Below are positions 33,511-43,300 of a stretch of DNA of 45,616 nt, piece after piece. The DNA is from Chitinophagaceae bacterium. Lineage in GTDB: Bacteria; Bacteroidota; Bacteroidia; Chitinophagales; Chitinophagaceae. The notes below the pieces were generated by a model. That model did no database searches. It was not told the DNA's origin and saw nothing but the letters and a program-made list of their open reading frames with translations. Location of the stretch: contig CANGOX010000016.1 of the NCBI GenBank assembly GCA_947455605.1, positions 1-45,616 of the forward strand, given 5' to 3'. Each line of letters opens with the position of its first letter. The stretch's first letter is position 1. A program made the translations under genes and the position numbers.

Positions 33511-34620
33511 TTAAACCTTTAAAAATTGATCGTGGATATAGTCTACCACATTTACCAGACTACCGGTTTCCCTGAAAACAGCCAGCTGCCTGTCGGCCCC
33601 GGTGCCCTGTTCAAAGATCTTGGACACATAGTTGATTACATGCCGGCTGCCCAATTCATCCACCACATCATCCACAAAATCAAGCAGTTCGTAAATTAGG
33701 GAGCGGGTATTTACCTCGGTTTCTTTACCAAAATCGATCAGGGTGCCGTCAATCCCATACCGGCTGGCCCTCCATTTGTTCTCATTGATCAAGGAGCGCT
33801 GGTAGATCATAAAATTCAGGTTCTGGTTCCTCAGTTTATAGATCTTGGCACAAATAGCCTGAAAAAGTGCCGCGATAGTGATCGTTTCATTGATGGTCAT
33901 CGGCACATCGCAGATCCGGAACTCTACCGTATTAAAGAAAGGGTGTACCCGTAGGTCCCACCAGATCTTCTTGGCATTATCAATACAGTTGGTCTTTATC
34001 AGCAGGTTCACATAATTCTCATAGGCTTCAATATTTTCAAAATAGTCGGGAATACCGGTTCTCGGGAACTTATCAAAAACCTTGGTCCGGAACGATTTAT
34101 AACCTGTTTCCCTTCCTTCCCAAAAAGGAGAATTGGTGCTCAATGCATATACGTGGGGTAAAAAATAACGGGCCGTATTGGCAATATGAATGGCCATCCT
34201 GCGGTCTTCCATACCCACATGCACATGCAGACCGAAGATCAGGTTACTCCTGGCAGCTTCCTGCAATTCATTCACGATCTCATTATAGCGAACATGGTCG
34301 GTGATGAGCTGGGTTTCCCAGTGGCTGAAAGGATGTGTACCGGATGCTCCGATCCAAAGTCCCAGATCGTCGGCTATCTGGGCAATATTGCCACGTAAGG
34401 AAGCTACATCATTATATGCTTCTTCAATATTGGCACAGATATCTGTACCCACTTCCACAACAGCCTGGTGCATTTCTGCTTTTACCTTGTCTTTCAGAAT
34501 TTTCTGTCCTTCCTGCACAATCCTTTGTTCATGACTTCTCAACTCACGTGTATGAGGGTCAATCACCATGTATTCCTCTTCTACACCCAGTGTAAAATGT
34601 TTGTAGTTCGCATTTCCCAT
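33511..34620 (-). CDS. carboxylate-amine ligase, GCS2/YbdK family (COG2170)
   Basis: ATP-dependent ligase of the glutamate-cysteine ligase 2 family that joins a carboxylate to an amine. The 369-residue protein is full length. Family marks: FTLGVEEEYMVIDP at about 9-22 with the metal-binding glutamates, GASGTHPFSHW at about 92-102, FGLHVHVGMEDRRMAIHIAN at about 128-147, STNSPFWEGRETGYKSFRT, WWDLRVHPFFNTVEFRICD and RSLINENKWRASRYGIDG. Substrates differ between members and cannot be read from sequence; glutathione synthesis is not assured. It lies 111 bases after the ATP-grasp gene on the same strand. Such pairs are proposed to build small amide or peptide metabolites. Confidence 0.93.
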   Translation of the reverse strand: MGNANYKHFTLGVEEEYMVIDPHTRELRSHEQRIVQEGQKILKDKVKAEMHQAVVEVGTDICANIEEAYNDVASLRGNIAQIADDLGLWIGASGTHPFSHWETQLITDHVRYNEIVNELQEAARSNLIFGLHVHVGMEDRRMAIHIANTARYFLPHVYALSTNSPFWEGRETGYKSFRTKVFDKFPRTGIPDYFENIEAYENYVNLLIKTNCIDNAKKIWWDLRVHPFFNTVEFRICDVPMTINETITIAALFQAICAKIYKLRNQNLNFMIYQRSLINENKWRASRYGIDGTLIDFGKETEVNTRSLIYELLDFVDDVVDELGSRHVINYVSKIFEQGTGADRQLAVFRETGSLVNVVDYIHDQFLKV

Positions 34621-34696
34621 AGCAACTCCGTTTATACCGCTGATCCTGGTCTCCCAACCAACATCAACTCATCCTGTTAATATAATTTTGCACGCC

Positions 34697-34720
34697 GTTG
34701 TTGGTCTCCCTTCCAACAAC
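34697..34720 (-). terminator. hairpin between the ATP-grasp and carboxylate-amine ligase genes
   Basis: GTTGTTGG and CCAACAAC form a perfect 8-base stem with an 8-base loop 12 bases after the ATP-grasp stop. No strong T-run, so it may attenuate or stabilise rather than end transcription. The word GGTCTCCC(A/T)(A/T)CCAACA occurs twice here (34650-34670 and 34703-34718). Confidence 0.45.
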
Positions 34721-34731
34721 CACACATGTTT

Positions 34732-35685
34732 TTAATATAACTTCTTACCTGTACTTCCCCTCTTAATATACTCTCCCCATGTAAGATTATCAGCACCATC
34801 CACCTGCGCCTGTGCTTTTTCAATGGCATAGTTGGCTGAGGTTTCTACTACCCAGTCGAAGTTTTCCTGACCCACACTTTTGATATCTGCATCTGGTGCA
34901 GGGTTGCAGAAATCGATCGCATACGGAACGCCATCACGCAAAGCGAGTTCAACGGTATTAAAGTCGTAGCCTAAATATTTATTGATGCGCAACACGATAT
35001 CCTCCATCTGTTTCAATCTTTCCGGCGAAGGACTAAAATCGGCTACATATCTCAAATGGTGCGGGTTTCGTGGCTCATAGGGCATGATGCGTACATACTT
35101 GCCGCCAATGCAATAACAACGGTAATATTCATCAAAAACGATCTCTTCCTGCAGTAACATCACCAGTTGGTTCGTTTCACTATGCTTCTCAAAAAAATCA
35201 TCCATGCTGGTGAGCTTGTAAACATTTTTCCAGCCGCCACCTGCAAAGGGTTTCATATAGGCAGGGAATCCGATGTATTGAAAGATACTATCCCAATCCA
35301 ATGGATAAGCCAGGTTACTGAATGATTGATCAGAAGTATCCGGTGGCAGATCTCGTGAAGGTAGGATCACTGTTTTGGGAACCGGCACATCAATTTTAGT
35401 TGCCAGACAGTTATTAAAAAACTTCTCATCCGCACTCCACCAGAAAGGGTTATTGATAACGGCTGTTCCGCATAAAGCTGCATTTTTCAGATAAGCACGG
35501 TAGAAGGGGATATCCTGACTGATCCGGTCAATTATTACCGAATACCCGCTGGGTTCACCCTGCATTACTTTGTCGATACGCACCGGCTCTGCTGTTATGC
35601 CAGGTATATTTTTACTGTTTACCCTTTCTACAAATGCCGTAGGGAAACTTCTTTCCTGTCCGAACAGGATGCCAATCTTTTTCAT
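34732..35685 (-). CDS. ATP-grasp ligase-like protein
   Basis: A 317-residue protein with an ATP-grasp fold. Residues about 1-100 form a pre-ATP-grasp domain (KKIGILFGQERSFPTAFVER). The nucleotide-binding lobe includes YPLDWDSIFQYIGFPAYMKP followed by FAGGGWKNVYKL (glycine-rich loop, about 148-160) and LLQEEIVFDEYYRCYCIGGK (about 180-199). Metal-binding acidic residues come late: NTVELALRDGVPYAIDFCNP with APDAD (about 245-268). Acceptor and donor unknown. Divergent from the esterase gene across about 200 bases and upstream of the COG2170 ligase, so it probably supplies the second bond-forming step of the same pathway (inference). Confidence 0.88.
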   Translation of the reverse strand: MKKIGILFGQERSFPTAFVERVNSKNIPGITAEPVRIDKVMQGEPSGYSVIIDRISQDIPFYRAYLKNAALCGTAVINNPFWWSADEKFFNNCLATKIDVPVPKTVILPSRDLPPDTSDQSFSNLAYPLDWDSIFQYIGFPAYMKPFAGGGWKNVYKLTSMDDFFEKHSETNQLVMLLQEEIVFDEYYRCYCIGGKYVRIMPYEPRNPHHLRYVADFSPSPERLKQMEDIVLRINKYLGYDFNTVELALRDGVPYAIDFCNPAPDADIKSVGQENFDWVVETSANYAIEKAQAQVDGADNLTWGEYIKRGSTGKKLY

Positions 35686-35872
35686 ATGCTATTAATTGAT
35701 GGTTTGAAAGATTAACAGCCAGTTTACTGTTTATCCGTAGTCAATTTAAGCAAACTGATTTGAAATAAGAAAACTGCCTTGAAATAAATCTTCTGTTAAA
35801 GGGATCATTACGGTCTACTGAACACCCACATGCATGTGGAGATTTCCTTGGTTCGAATTGTTGTCATTATAT

Positions 35873-35880
35873 TATTTTTG
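35873..35880 (+). promoter_or_regulatory. Bacteroidota -7 box directly before the esterase
   Basis: TATTTTTG, a perfect TAnnTTTG, ends 5 bases before the ATG; TTG at 35848-35850, 22 bases upstream, could serve as the -33 element. A nearly leaderless transcript is expected. Confidence 0.65.
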
Positions 35881-35885
35881 AAACT

Positions 35886-36713
35886 ATGGCAGATGAAACC
35901 CCACAGACCCTGATCAATTCATTGATCGTAGAACAGCACATCCTCCCTTCAGAATACCTGCAGCGGGATGTAGTGTTTGATGTGTACCTGCCAACTGCAC
36001 TTTCTCTACCCGAGCAAATGAGTGTATTGTTGATCAATGACGGTCAGGACCTGCTGAAAATGCCATTTGATGAAATACTAGACGGATTGATCACCAATGG
36101 TGAGATCGAGCCCTTGGTATGTATCGGTATTCATTGTGGCCCCGATCGTAAAATGGAGTATGGAACGGCATATTCTTCCGACTACAAGGGCCGGGGTGCC
36201 AGCGCTGGATTATATACAAAATTCATTCTGGAAGAGTTATTGCCTTTTGTCCGTAAAACCTATCATGCCCCTTCCTTTCGCGATAAATCGTTTGCAGGTT
36301 TTTCGCTGGGAGGATTGAGTGCACTGGATATTGCCTGGAACCAGGCCAGCGAGTTCAATAAGATCGGCATCTTCAGCGGATCGCTGTGGTGGAGAAGAAA
36401 AGGCTATGAAGATGGGTATGATGATGAACAGGACAGGCTGATGCACCTTCAGATACGCAAAGGTGGCTTTTATCCGTGGTTACGTTTTTTTGTGCAATGC
36501 GGAACGCTGGATGAAACAGCAGACAGAAACCAAAACGGGATTATTGATTCGATTGATGATGCACTCGACCTGATTGTTGAACTGAAAGCCAAGGGATATA
36601 CCCACGAACATATTGAATACCTCGAAATGACCGATGGTAAACATGATGTACCAACCTGGGCAAAAGCATTGCCTGCTTTTTTGAAATGGGGATGGGGGGG
36701 AGTTAGGAGTTAG
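35886..36713 (+). CDS. alpha/beta-hydrolase, esterase-D/enterobactin-esterase-like
   Basis: A 275-residue cytoplasmic hydrolase without signal peptide. It starts with RDVVFDVYLPTAL and VLLINDGQDL (the 'lYl.DGq' pattern of the putative esterase family). The nucleophile elbow is AGFSLGGLSALDIAW with S140. FFVQCGTLDETADRNQNG carries the acid loop; DRNQNGIIDSIDD resembles a calcium-binding loop. DGKHDVPTW holds the likely catalytic histidine. It diverges from the ATP-grasp/carboxylate-amine ligase pair and probably acts on the product or an intermediate (inference). Its last codons and TAG stop are made of the AGTTAGG tandem repeat, so the C terminus GVRS is repeat-encoded. Confidence 0.88.
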   Translation: MADETPQTLINSLIVEQHILPSEYLQRDVVFDVYLPTALSLPEQMSVLLINDGQDLLKMPFDEILDGLITNGEIEPLVCIGIHCGPDRKMEYGTAYSSDYKGRGASAGLYTKFILEELLPFVRKTYHAPSFRDKSFAGFSLGGLSALDIAWNQASEFNKIGIFSGSLWWRRKGYEDGYDDEQDRLMHLQIRKGGFYPWLRFFVQCGTLDETADRNQNGIIDSIDDALDLIVELKAKGYTHEHIEYLEMTDGKHDVPTWAKALPAFLKWGWGGVRS

Positions 36714-36763
36714 GAGTTAGGAGATAGGAGTTAGGAGTTAGGAGTCTGGAGTCTGGAGTCTGG
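36701..36763 (+). repeat. nine tandem 7-bp units AGTTAGG/AGTCTGG at the esterase stop
   Basis: Units 1-3 and 5-6 read AGTTAGG, unit 4 AGATAGG, units 7-9 AGTCTGG. The esterase stop TAG (36711-36713) lies in unit 2. The same words build the repeat at 24346-24450. Confidence 0.93.
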
Positions 36764-36793
36764 AGTTGAAAGGATTGCTTTTGTAATAGAAAT

Positions 36794-36826
36794 AAAAAAC
36801 CCGAATCATATTGATTCGGGTTTTTT
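36794..36826. terminator. bidirectional intrinsic terminator
   Basis: AAAAAACCCGAATCA (36794-36808) pairs perfectly over 15 bases with TGATTCGGGTTTTTT (36812-36826); A and T runs on both sides serve the convergent esterase and receptor genes. Confidence 0.95.
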
Positions 36827-36844
36827 GTATTGAGAGAGTTCAGA

Positions 36845-39800
36845 TTAGAAAATATATCTGATACCCAATTGAGCCTGCCATGTATCAACAATGCTGGTTC
36901 CTTTTCTATAAGTACTATAGGTAAGTCCGCTGTTGAATGTGTTGAAGGTATAAACAGGAGTTCCGGTTCCATCCACACCTTTAGCAGCAAGTACGTTGGT
37001 GCTATTGATCGCATAACCAACACCTGAAGCAGAGTTCAGCATGTTGCCGAAGTTAAAGATATCACCTCTTAACTGGATAGTGTGTCTGTTCTTGTTGATG
37101 TTACCAAACAGTTCAACCATTACAGATACATCGAAACGTGTTACATAAGGAAGTAAACCACCGTTTCTTTCAGCATATTTACCTCTGCGTGTGCTCAGGT
37201 ATTTATCCTGGTTGATATAAGCATCAAATGCATCTTTCTGTTGCTGAATAGTGAAACCGGAAAGCGTTGTAAAGTTCATTTCGCTTTGGTCTTTTGGAAC
37301 ATAAAGCAGATCATTACCGCTCACACCATCACCATTCAGGTCACCAGTGTAAGTGTAAGTTAAACGGCTCTGGTTTTGTGTCTGACTGAACAATGAGAAC
37401 TGGATAGCAGCATTCTTACCTAATTCAGTTCTGTAGTTCACGTTAGCGATTACACGGTTAGGGATATCGTTATCACTGTAAGCGATATCAGGTCTGTTGT
37501 TACCGTTGATTGAACGGTTACCAGACCAGCTGGAGAAGGCGATAGAACCACCGGTGATATAATCTCTTGTACGACCGTAGTTATACGCTACTAACCAACC
37601 CAAACCTTTTGCTTTCAATGGTTTTTCAATTTTGATGGTAGCCGCTACTGATTGACCGTAAGGTCCGCTTTTCAGCACAGTTGCATCAGAGATCTTAGGA
37701 TTGATACGGATAGCAGTGGTAGCAGTGTTCAATGTAGCTACACCACCAGACAAAGCATTTGGGTTAGCATAACGTAAACGCTGATCTGGTCCTGCAAAAG
37801 TTCCTACAGGTGCAACCAGGTTGGCGTTATAGTAGTAGATATTGTTGATGCTCTGGGTAAATACAACTTCTACACCACCTACGATGTCTTTGTATAATTT
37901 ATGGTCAACTGCCAGGTTAGCCCTAACAATTTTTGGATACCTGAAGTTATCAGCGATAGGAGCAATGTTATAGCTCGCTGCCGGAGTTAACGGAGTTGGC
38001 TGTAAGCTGGCCGGTACAGTTGCCGGAGTGTTAGGTTTGAAAGGGAACTGGAGTGTTTGAGCGTTATCAAATGAACCTGAACCGCTGATCACACCATTGT
38101 TACCCACTGAGTTACTGATGTAAACAAAAGGAGGACGGCCGGTGAACAGACCAACACCACCACGGATCTGCGTGGTTTTGTTTCCTGATACATCATAGTT
38201 GAAACCAATTCTTGGAGAGATCTGCAATAAAGCAGAAGGCAGTTTAGAAGTACTCAGTTTCACAGTTTGTCCTTTGTCATCCAGGAAGCTGAGGTTATCA
38301 ACTTCTGTGTTGGCAAATCCTGAACTGGTGAAATAAGGAACATCAAAACGGATACCATAGGTTAGGTTGAAGTTTTTCTCGAGCTCTACATCATCCTGGA
38401 TATACGCACCAATGCTTTTTGCTTTGGTTACAGCTGCCCAAACACTTCCATCAGGTAAGTTACTGATAGAGTACTGGTACCTTCTTAACTGAACAGGGTT
38501 AGCTGTCATGTTAGGATTCGCAATATAGGCGTTAGCTGAAGTATAGAAATCAGCTAAGCTTTTGAAAGTGTAAGTACCAAATACGTTAGGGGTAAAGGCA
38601 TTGTAGTATTTGAATGACTCATAGCTTACACCTGCAGTAATGGTATGCTTACCGCTGTAAACGGTAAGGTTATCAGAGAACTGCCATGTATCGGTATTCA
38701 AACGGTTATTTGGCGTAAATGGATCTACACCAAATGTGATATAGTTACGGTCGCCGGTTCCATCAAGGATATCCACAGTAGGGAAAGCACTTCCTTTGAA
38801 AGCGCGGTAATCTCTGTTGGCAGTATAACCAAAAGAAACTTCATTCGCCACTTTGCTGCTGAAACGGCTGTTCAACTGACCAATGAATGATAAGATATCA
38901 TTATTGATCTCATAAGTGGTGTTCTGGAATGCAATAGACTGAGAGTTAGCCCTGGTAGTGAAAGCACCTGAGCTGCTGATACCCACATCACGCTTAGATT
39001 TCATATAGTTACCACGAATCTGCAGTTTGTGTTTATCGCTAATGTTCCAGTCAATTCTTGCCAGACCTTTATTGCTGGTAGTAAGGAATGGATAGTTATC
39101 GTATGCACCCGGATTGTAATTGAATTTTGTTTGTAAGAAAGTAGATAAAGCATCCAGTTCAGAAGATTTTACACGGGCTGTAGTTGCACCACCTGTGTTG
39201 CTTCCGTTATCAGCTACAAATAATGATCCTGGATCGGTTCTTTTCTCGTTCTCATAGTTCAGGAAGAAGAACACTTTGTTCTTGATCAATGCACCACCTA
39301 AACTGAAACCGAATTGTTTTACATCGAATGCATTGGTAATGATCGATTCTTTACCACCTGAACCGGCTTTGGTACCTACCAATCCTTCATTACGGTTATT
39401 GTAGAAACCACCACCATGTAAAGTGTTGGTACCACTCTTGGTAACCGCATTGATGCTGGCACCGGTAAAACCTGCTTCTTTCAGGTTGTACGGAGAAAGG
39501 TTAACCTGGATCTCTTCAACCGCATCCAGAGATACCGGCTGTGAGTTGGTCTGTCCACCATTCAAAGCCGCAAGACCGAATGAGTTATTAAAGATCGTTC
39601 CGTCCAAAGTAAAGTTAATGGCACGGTTATCCTGTCCGGCAAAGGAAGTACCCTGTGCCTGTGGGGTTAATTTGGTAACATCAGTGATACTTCTGTTCAA
39701 AGTAGGCAGACTGGTTAACAATCTTTTGCTGATATTGGTACCTGTACCTTTTCTGTCTTTAGAAATTAAGGCGCCTTTTCTGCTTGCACCACTAACCACT

Positions 39801-40156
39801 ACTTCAGCCAACTGGGCAGAAGTTTCAGCTAACGTAACATCCACTACAGAAGGCTCACCTAACTGGATATATACATCCGTAAAGGTTTCTGTTTTCAGAC
39901 CTACATAGCTGATAGTGATCTTATAAGGACCACCTACACGCAAAGCAGGAAGGTTGAATTTTCCTGAAACAGCAGATACTGTTTTGTACTTGGTACCTGA
40001 AGGCTCATGGAGCACTTCTACGGAAGCCCCTGCAAGTGCTTGTCCTTTACTGTCTTTTACAGTACCGGTAACCGCACCGCCGGTAACCTGGGCCATTGAT
40101 GCTACGGCCATCAATAAAGCCGGCAACATCAATAAAAATCTCTTTAAAATTCGCAT
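36845..40156 (-). CDS. Oar-like TonB-dependent receptor (carboxypeptidase-regulatory domain)
   Basis: A 1103-residue outer-membrane protein. Signal MRILKRFLLMLPALLMAVAS, then a carboxypeptidase-D-regulatory domain (GAVTGTVKDSKGQALAGASV to about residue 110), a plug with RSITDVTKLTPQAQGTSFAG and AVEEIQVNLSPYNLKEAGFT followed by GASINAVTKSGTN, and a 22-strand-type barrel. The barrel has DLNGDGVSGNDLLYVPK and KYAERNGGLLPYVTRFDVSV, and ends with aromatic F (LGIRYIF). This is the Oar subgroup of TonB-dependent receptors, which usually lack a SusD partner. Oar of Myxococcus takes part in protein export, so peptide or protein cargo in either direction is possible (inference). A second, diverged copy lies upstream on the same strand. 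A -7-like TATGTTTG is at 40192-40185 (minus). Confidence 0.92.
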   Translation of the reverse strand: MRILKRFLLMLPALLMAVASMAQVTGGAVTGTVKDSKGQALAGASVEVLHEPSGTKYKTVSAVSGKFNLPALRVGGPYKITISYVGLKTETFTDVYIQLGEPSVVDVTLAETSAQLAEVVVSGASRKGALISKDRKGTGTNISKRLLTSLPTLNRSITDVTKLTPQAQGTSFAGQDNRAINFTLDGTIFNNSFGLAALNGGQTNSQPVSLDAVEEIQVNLSPYNLKEAGFTGASINAVTKSGTNTLHGGGFYNNRNEGLVGTKAGSGGKESIITNAFDVKQFGFSLGGALIKNKVFFFLNYENEKRTDPGSLFVADNGSNTGGATTARVKSSELDALSTFLQTKFNYNPGAYDNYPFLTTSNKGLARIDWNISDKHKLQIRGNYMKSKRDVGISSSGAFTTRANSQSIAFQNTTYEINNDILSFIGQLNSRFSSKVANEVSFGYTANRDYRAFKGSAFPTVDILDGTGDRNYITFGVDPFTPNNRLNTDTWQFSDNLTVYSGKHTITAGVSYESFKYYNAFTPNVFGTYTFKSLADFYTSANAYIANPNMTANPVQLRRYQYSISNLPDGSVWAAVTKAKSIGAYIQDDVELEKNFNLTYGIRFDVPYFTSSGFANTEVDNLSFLDDKGQTVKLSTSKLPSALLQISPRIGFNYDVSGNKTTQIRGGVGLFTGRPPFVYISNSVGNNGVISGSGSFDNAQTLQFPFKPNTPATVPASLQPTPLTPAASYNIAPIADNFRYPKIVRANLAVDHKLYKDIVGGVEVVFTQSINNIYYYNANLVAPVGTFAGPDQRLRYANPNALSGGVATLNTATTAIRINPKISDATVLKSGPYGQSVAATIKIEKPLKAKGLGWLVAYNYGRTRDYITGGSIAFSSWSGNRSINGNNRPDIAYSDNDIPNRVIANVNYRTELGKNAAIQFSLFSQTQNQSRLTYTYTGDLNGDGVSGNDLLYVPKDQSEMNFTTLSGFTIQQQKDAFDAYINQDKYLSTRRGKYAERNGGLLPYVTRFDVSVMVELFGNINKNRHTIQLRGDIFNFGNMLNSASGVGYAINSTNVLAAKGVDGTGTPVYTFNTFNSGLTYSTYRKGTSIVDTWQAQLGIRYIF

Positions 40157-40283
40157 ATATGCATAGTTTTAGTCGTGCAAATATCAAACATATATGCCGT
40201 TTGTAGGCCTATCTTTCCAAATTAATGTTAAAATAATAAAGGCTTTACGGGTGAATGTTGATTAAATGGTGATAAAATGGCCT

Positions 40284-40314
40284 AACCCCATCAGTCGAAT
40301 TCGGTGATGGTGTT
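40284..40314 (-). terminator. imperfect hairpin between the two Oar-like genes
   Basis: AACCCCATCA and TGATGGTGTT can pair with one mismatch around an 11-base centre holding CGAATTCG. It lies 53 bases after the upstream receptor's stop. No T-run, so terminator function is doubtful. Confidence 0.35.
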
Positions 40315-40366
40315 GTCCCGCTGCACAAATACTCGGGTTAAATACAAAAATTTATTATATTATCTA

Positions 40367-43300
40367 TTATCTAAATGTGATTCTAAGGCCTATCTGACTG
40401 CTCCAGCCGGATGAATACGTGGGATCACTTGTTGAATTTAAGCCCCAGACCCTGCCTGCTTGGGCTAATTCGGGGTTAAAGCGATATTGAGGGATGTAAT
40501 GCCCCTGCATCTTGTAGCCGGCAAAATCTACCAGCGCAAACTGGTCAAAACCAACTTCATATTGAAGACCCCAATTGGGGTTGATGAGATTTCCGATATT
40601 GAAAATATCCAGACTTGTCTGTACTGTATACTGGTGCTTACTGATCTTAATTTTGAGATCCATTTTCAGTTTAAGATCAACCCGCTGTGAAAATGGCGTG
40701 CGGGATCCATTTCTTTCTGCATAATTACCCCGGTGTTTTTGTAAGTAGGGGTCATTCTGGAGAAATTTTTCCAAAGCTTCTTTTTGCTGTTCGGGCGTGT
40801 ATTGATTTCCTCTGATGGAATTAGGTAAAAATTCCATTTGCAATAATTCTTCTGTTGTGGGAATATAGATCAGATCATAAGCACCAAAAAGGCCATCATC
40901 CATAGTCATACTTCTATAGCCATACACATAGCTGAACGGTGACCCCGATTGGCCGGTATAGGTGAGGGATATATCCAATGAGGTTTTCTTGCCTGCCCAA
41001 ACATAGGGCTTGTGTAACCATGCAAAAATTCTGTGCCCGCCACTGAAATCGGAAACGGAACGGGTAAGAAAATTTCTGCCATTTACCGATTCCATAAATC
41101 GCCATTGACTAACATTTACAGAGGAAGTTCCTTCCTGAAGGATCATAGACCTGCCATATGTATAACTTAATTCTGCATTCCATCCGCTCTGCGATTTTTG
41201 TTTAAGAGTAGTGCTGATGGACTGTGCATGACCGGTTTGTTTTTGATCATTGCTTAAAAGAATAATATAGTCATAAGGGTTTGCGCCGTTTGTTAGTAAC
41301 GGGATCTTGCCGTTGTTAACTGAAGAATAAATAAAACGATTATCCATACCCGATGCCGTATCTGTTGGCGGCAGCAGGTTAAGGTTTGTATATTTTATTT
41401 CATTCAGGTTTTTACTCATCATGAATTCTGCGAGTAGGGTAGTATTGTTGATCTTTTTCTCTATGGAAACCGATGTGCGAAAAAGAGCTGGCATCTGAAA
41501 TTTATCAGCGATCAGATTTAAGGGTTCTTTGTTTATCACTGCACCTGTTTCGGCTGTGGTCCATTGCTGATAGGCATCCGAACGGAAGCGGATATTATTC
41601 AACTGTTGCCTGTCGGCTGAAAAGCCACCCGTAAATAATCCATTGTTTTGATAAATTCCTCCGGGCCAGGCAAGCGGTACCCGGCCCGAAAAAATACCGG
41701 CACCTCCCCGGATGATCAGGGTATTATCTGTATTGTGATAGAGGAACCCGAATCTTGGTGAAACTGATAACGGTATCACTGGCGCTTTACCTGATCTTGT
41801 GTTTTGGGTAGCATAGTAAGTGGAAAGTATGGGCAGATAAACAAGATTGATACTGTCGTTCTCTACCGGGTTTTTAAGAAAACGATATTGGTCTGCACGT
41901 ATTCCGAAATGTAAATTGAGCTGGTAAATGGGTTTGATTTCATCGCTGATAAAGAAAGCAGTTTTCAATACTGAAAATTTAGCAGCAGCATCTGTTTGAT
42001 CATCATTCCTTTTATCGATCATTGAAAAACCCAATTGGTATGCAGATGGATGTTGATTGGTTAAAAAATCAGACAAAGATGCATAGGTATAATTGCCAAA
42101 ACTGTTTTGTACAAATGCATTGTGCACAAGATTGTATTCCGCATCCATTCCCATGCTGATATGGTGTTTGCCGGCACTCAGGTCATATTTATCAAATAGT
42201 GTCCAGTTTCTTTGTGTCAATAAATTAATTGTTGAGCTATTGTCGGTTCCGAAAATGATCGCACCCTCTCCATCAGTGATCCTTACCCTGGGAAAAGCTT
42301 TCCCTGCCGGGCCGCGGTCATCGGTTACAGAAGTATAGGTAGCGGTCAGTTTATTGGCATCCTTAGTATGCCATACACTCCTCCATTCAAAAGATGATGA
42401 ATTCGTAAGTGTGTGTATTTGATATCCGTCATTACTGAAATGGATGGTGTTCACATTTCCTTGATTGGCATAGGTTCTTTGTCCCAAAGTATAACGGTTA
42501 CTAAAGGTTATTTTATTCTGCGGATTCATATTCCAGTCGATACGCATTACCAGTCTGTCTGCATTTACCGATTCAGGAGCTTCCGTAAAACTACCTGCAT
42601 CATAGTGATGTGTAGATCTCAATGTATTGGCAAGTATGTTGAGGGTTGTTTTATCTTTTGTATCCCCGGTGTATTGACTGAGATCAAAAGAATTGGCATA
42701 TCGGTTACGTTGAATTTCCATACTCATAAAAAAAAATAACCTGTTGGGCAGGAATGATCCCTGCAGCCGCATACCGGTTGTTTGTGTGCTGAAAGCATTT
42801 TGTGATTTACCGGGCGCGGTACTTCCCGAAAGATGCTGATTGCTGAAAAAATGATACACAGAACCCTCGCTCTTATTCGTGCCTGAGCGGGTAATGGCAT
42901 TTACACTTCCTCCTGTAAAATTGCCCACAGATACATCAAATGGTGATGGCGCAATCTGAAACTGATCAATTGCATCAATAGATAATGGAGCAATAGCTGC
43001 CTGCCCGCCATTGGTGCCCGATGCGGTTAGTCCGAACACATCATTATTCACAGCCCCATCAACATAAAATGCATTGTAGCGGTTGTTTTGTCCGGCAAAT
43101 GAAATGGCTCCCTCATTTCCATTCACCTGTTTCGCCTGTGGAACACTGCGTAGATAATCAGAAAGATTTCTTCCCGTTGAAGGAAGTAGCCCGAGTTTTT
43201 CTTTTGTGATAAAAATTGCTGAACCTCCCTTACCCGAAAAACTGTTTTTTGTTTGATTCGTTACGGTAATACTTTTCAATAAAACGGTTTGTGGTAATAA

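Noticed and set aside
36701..36763. CRISPR or transposon end
   Set aside because: The units are 7 bp direct repeats with no spacers, no inverted ends and no transposase nearby.
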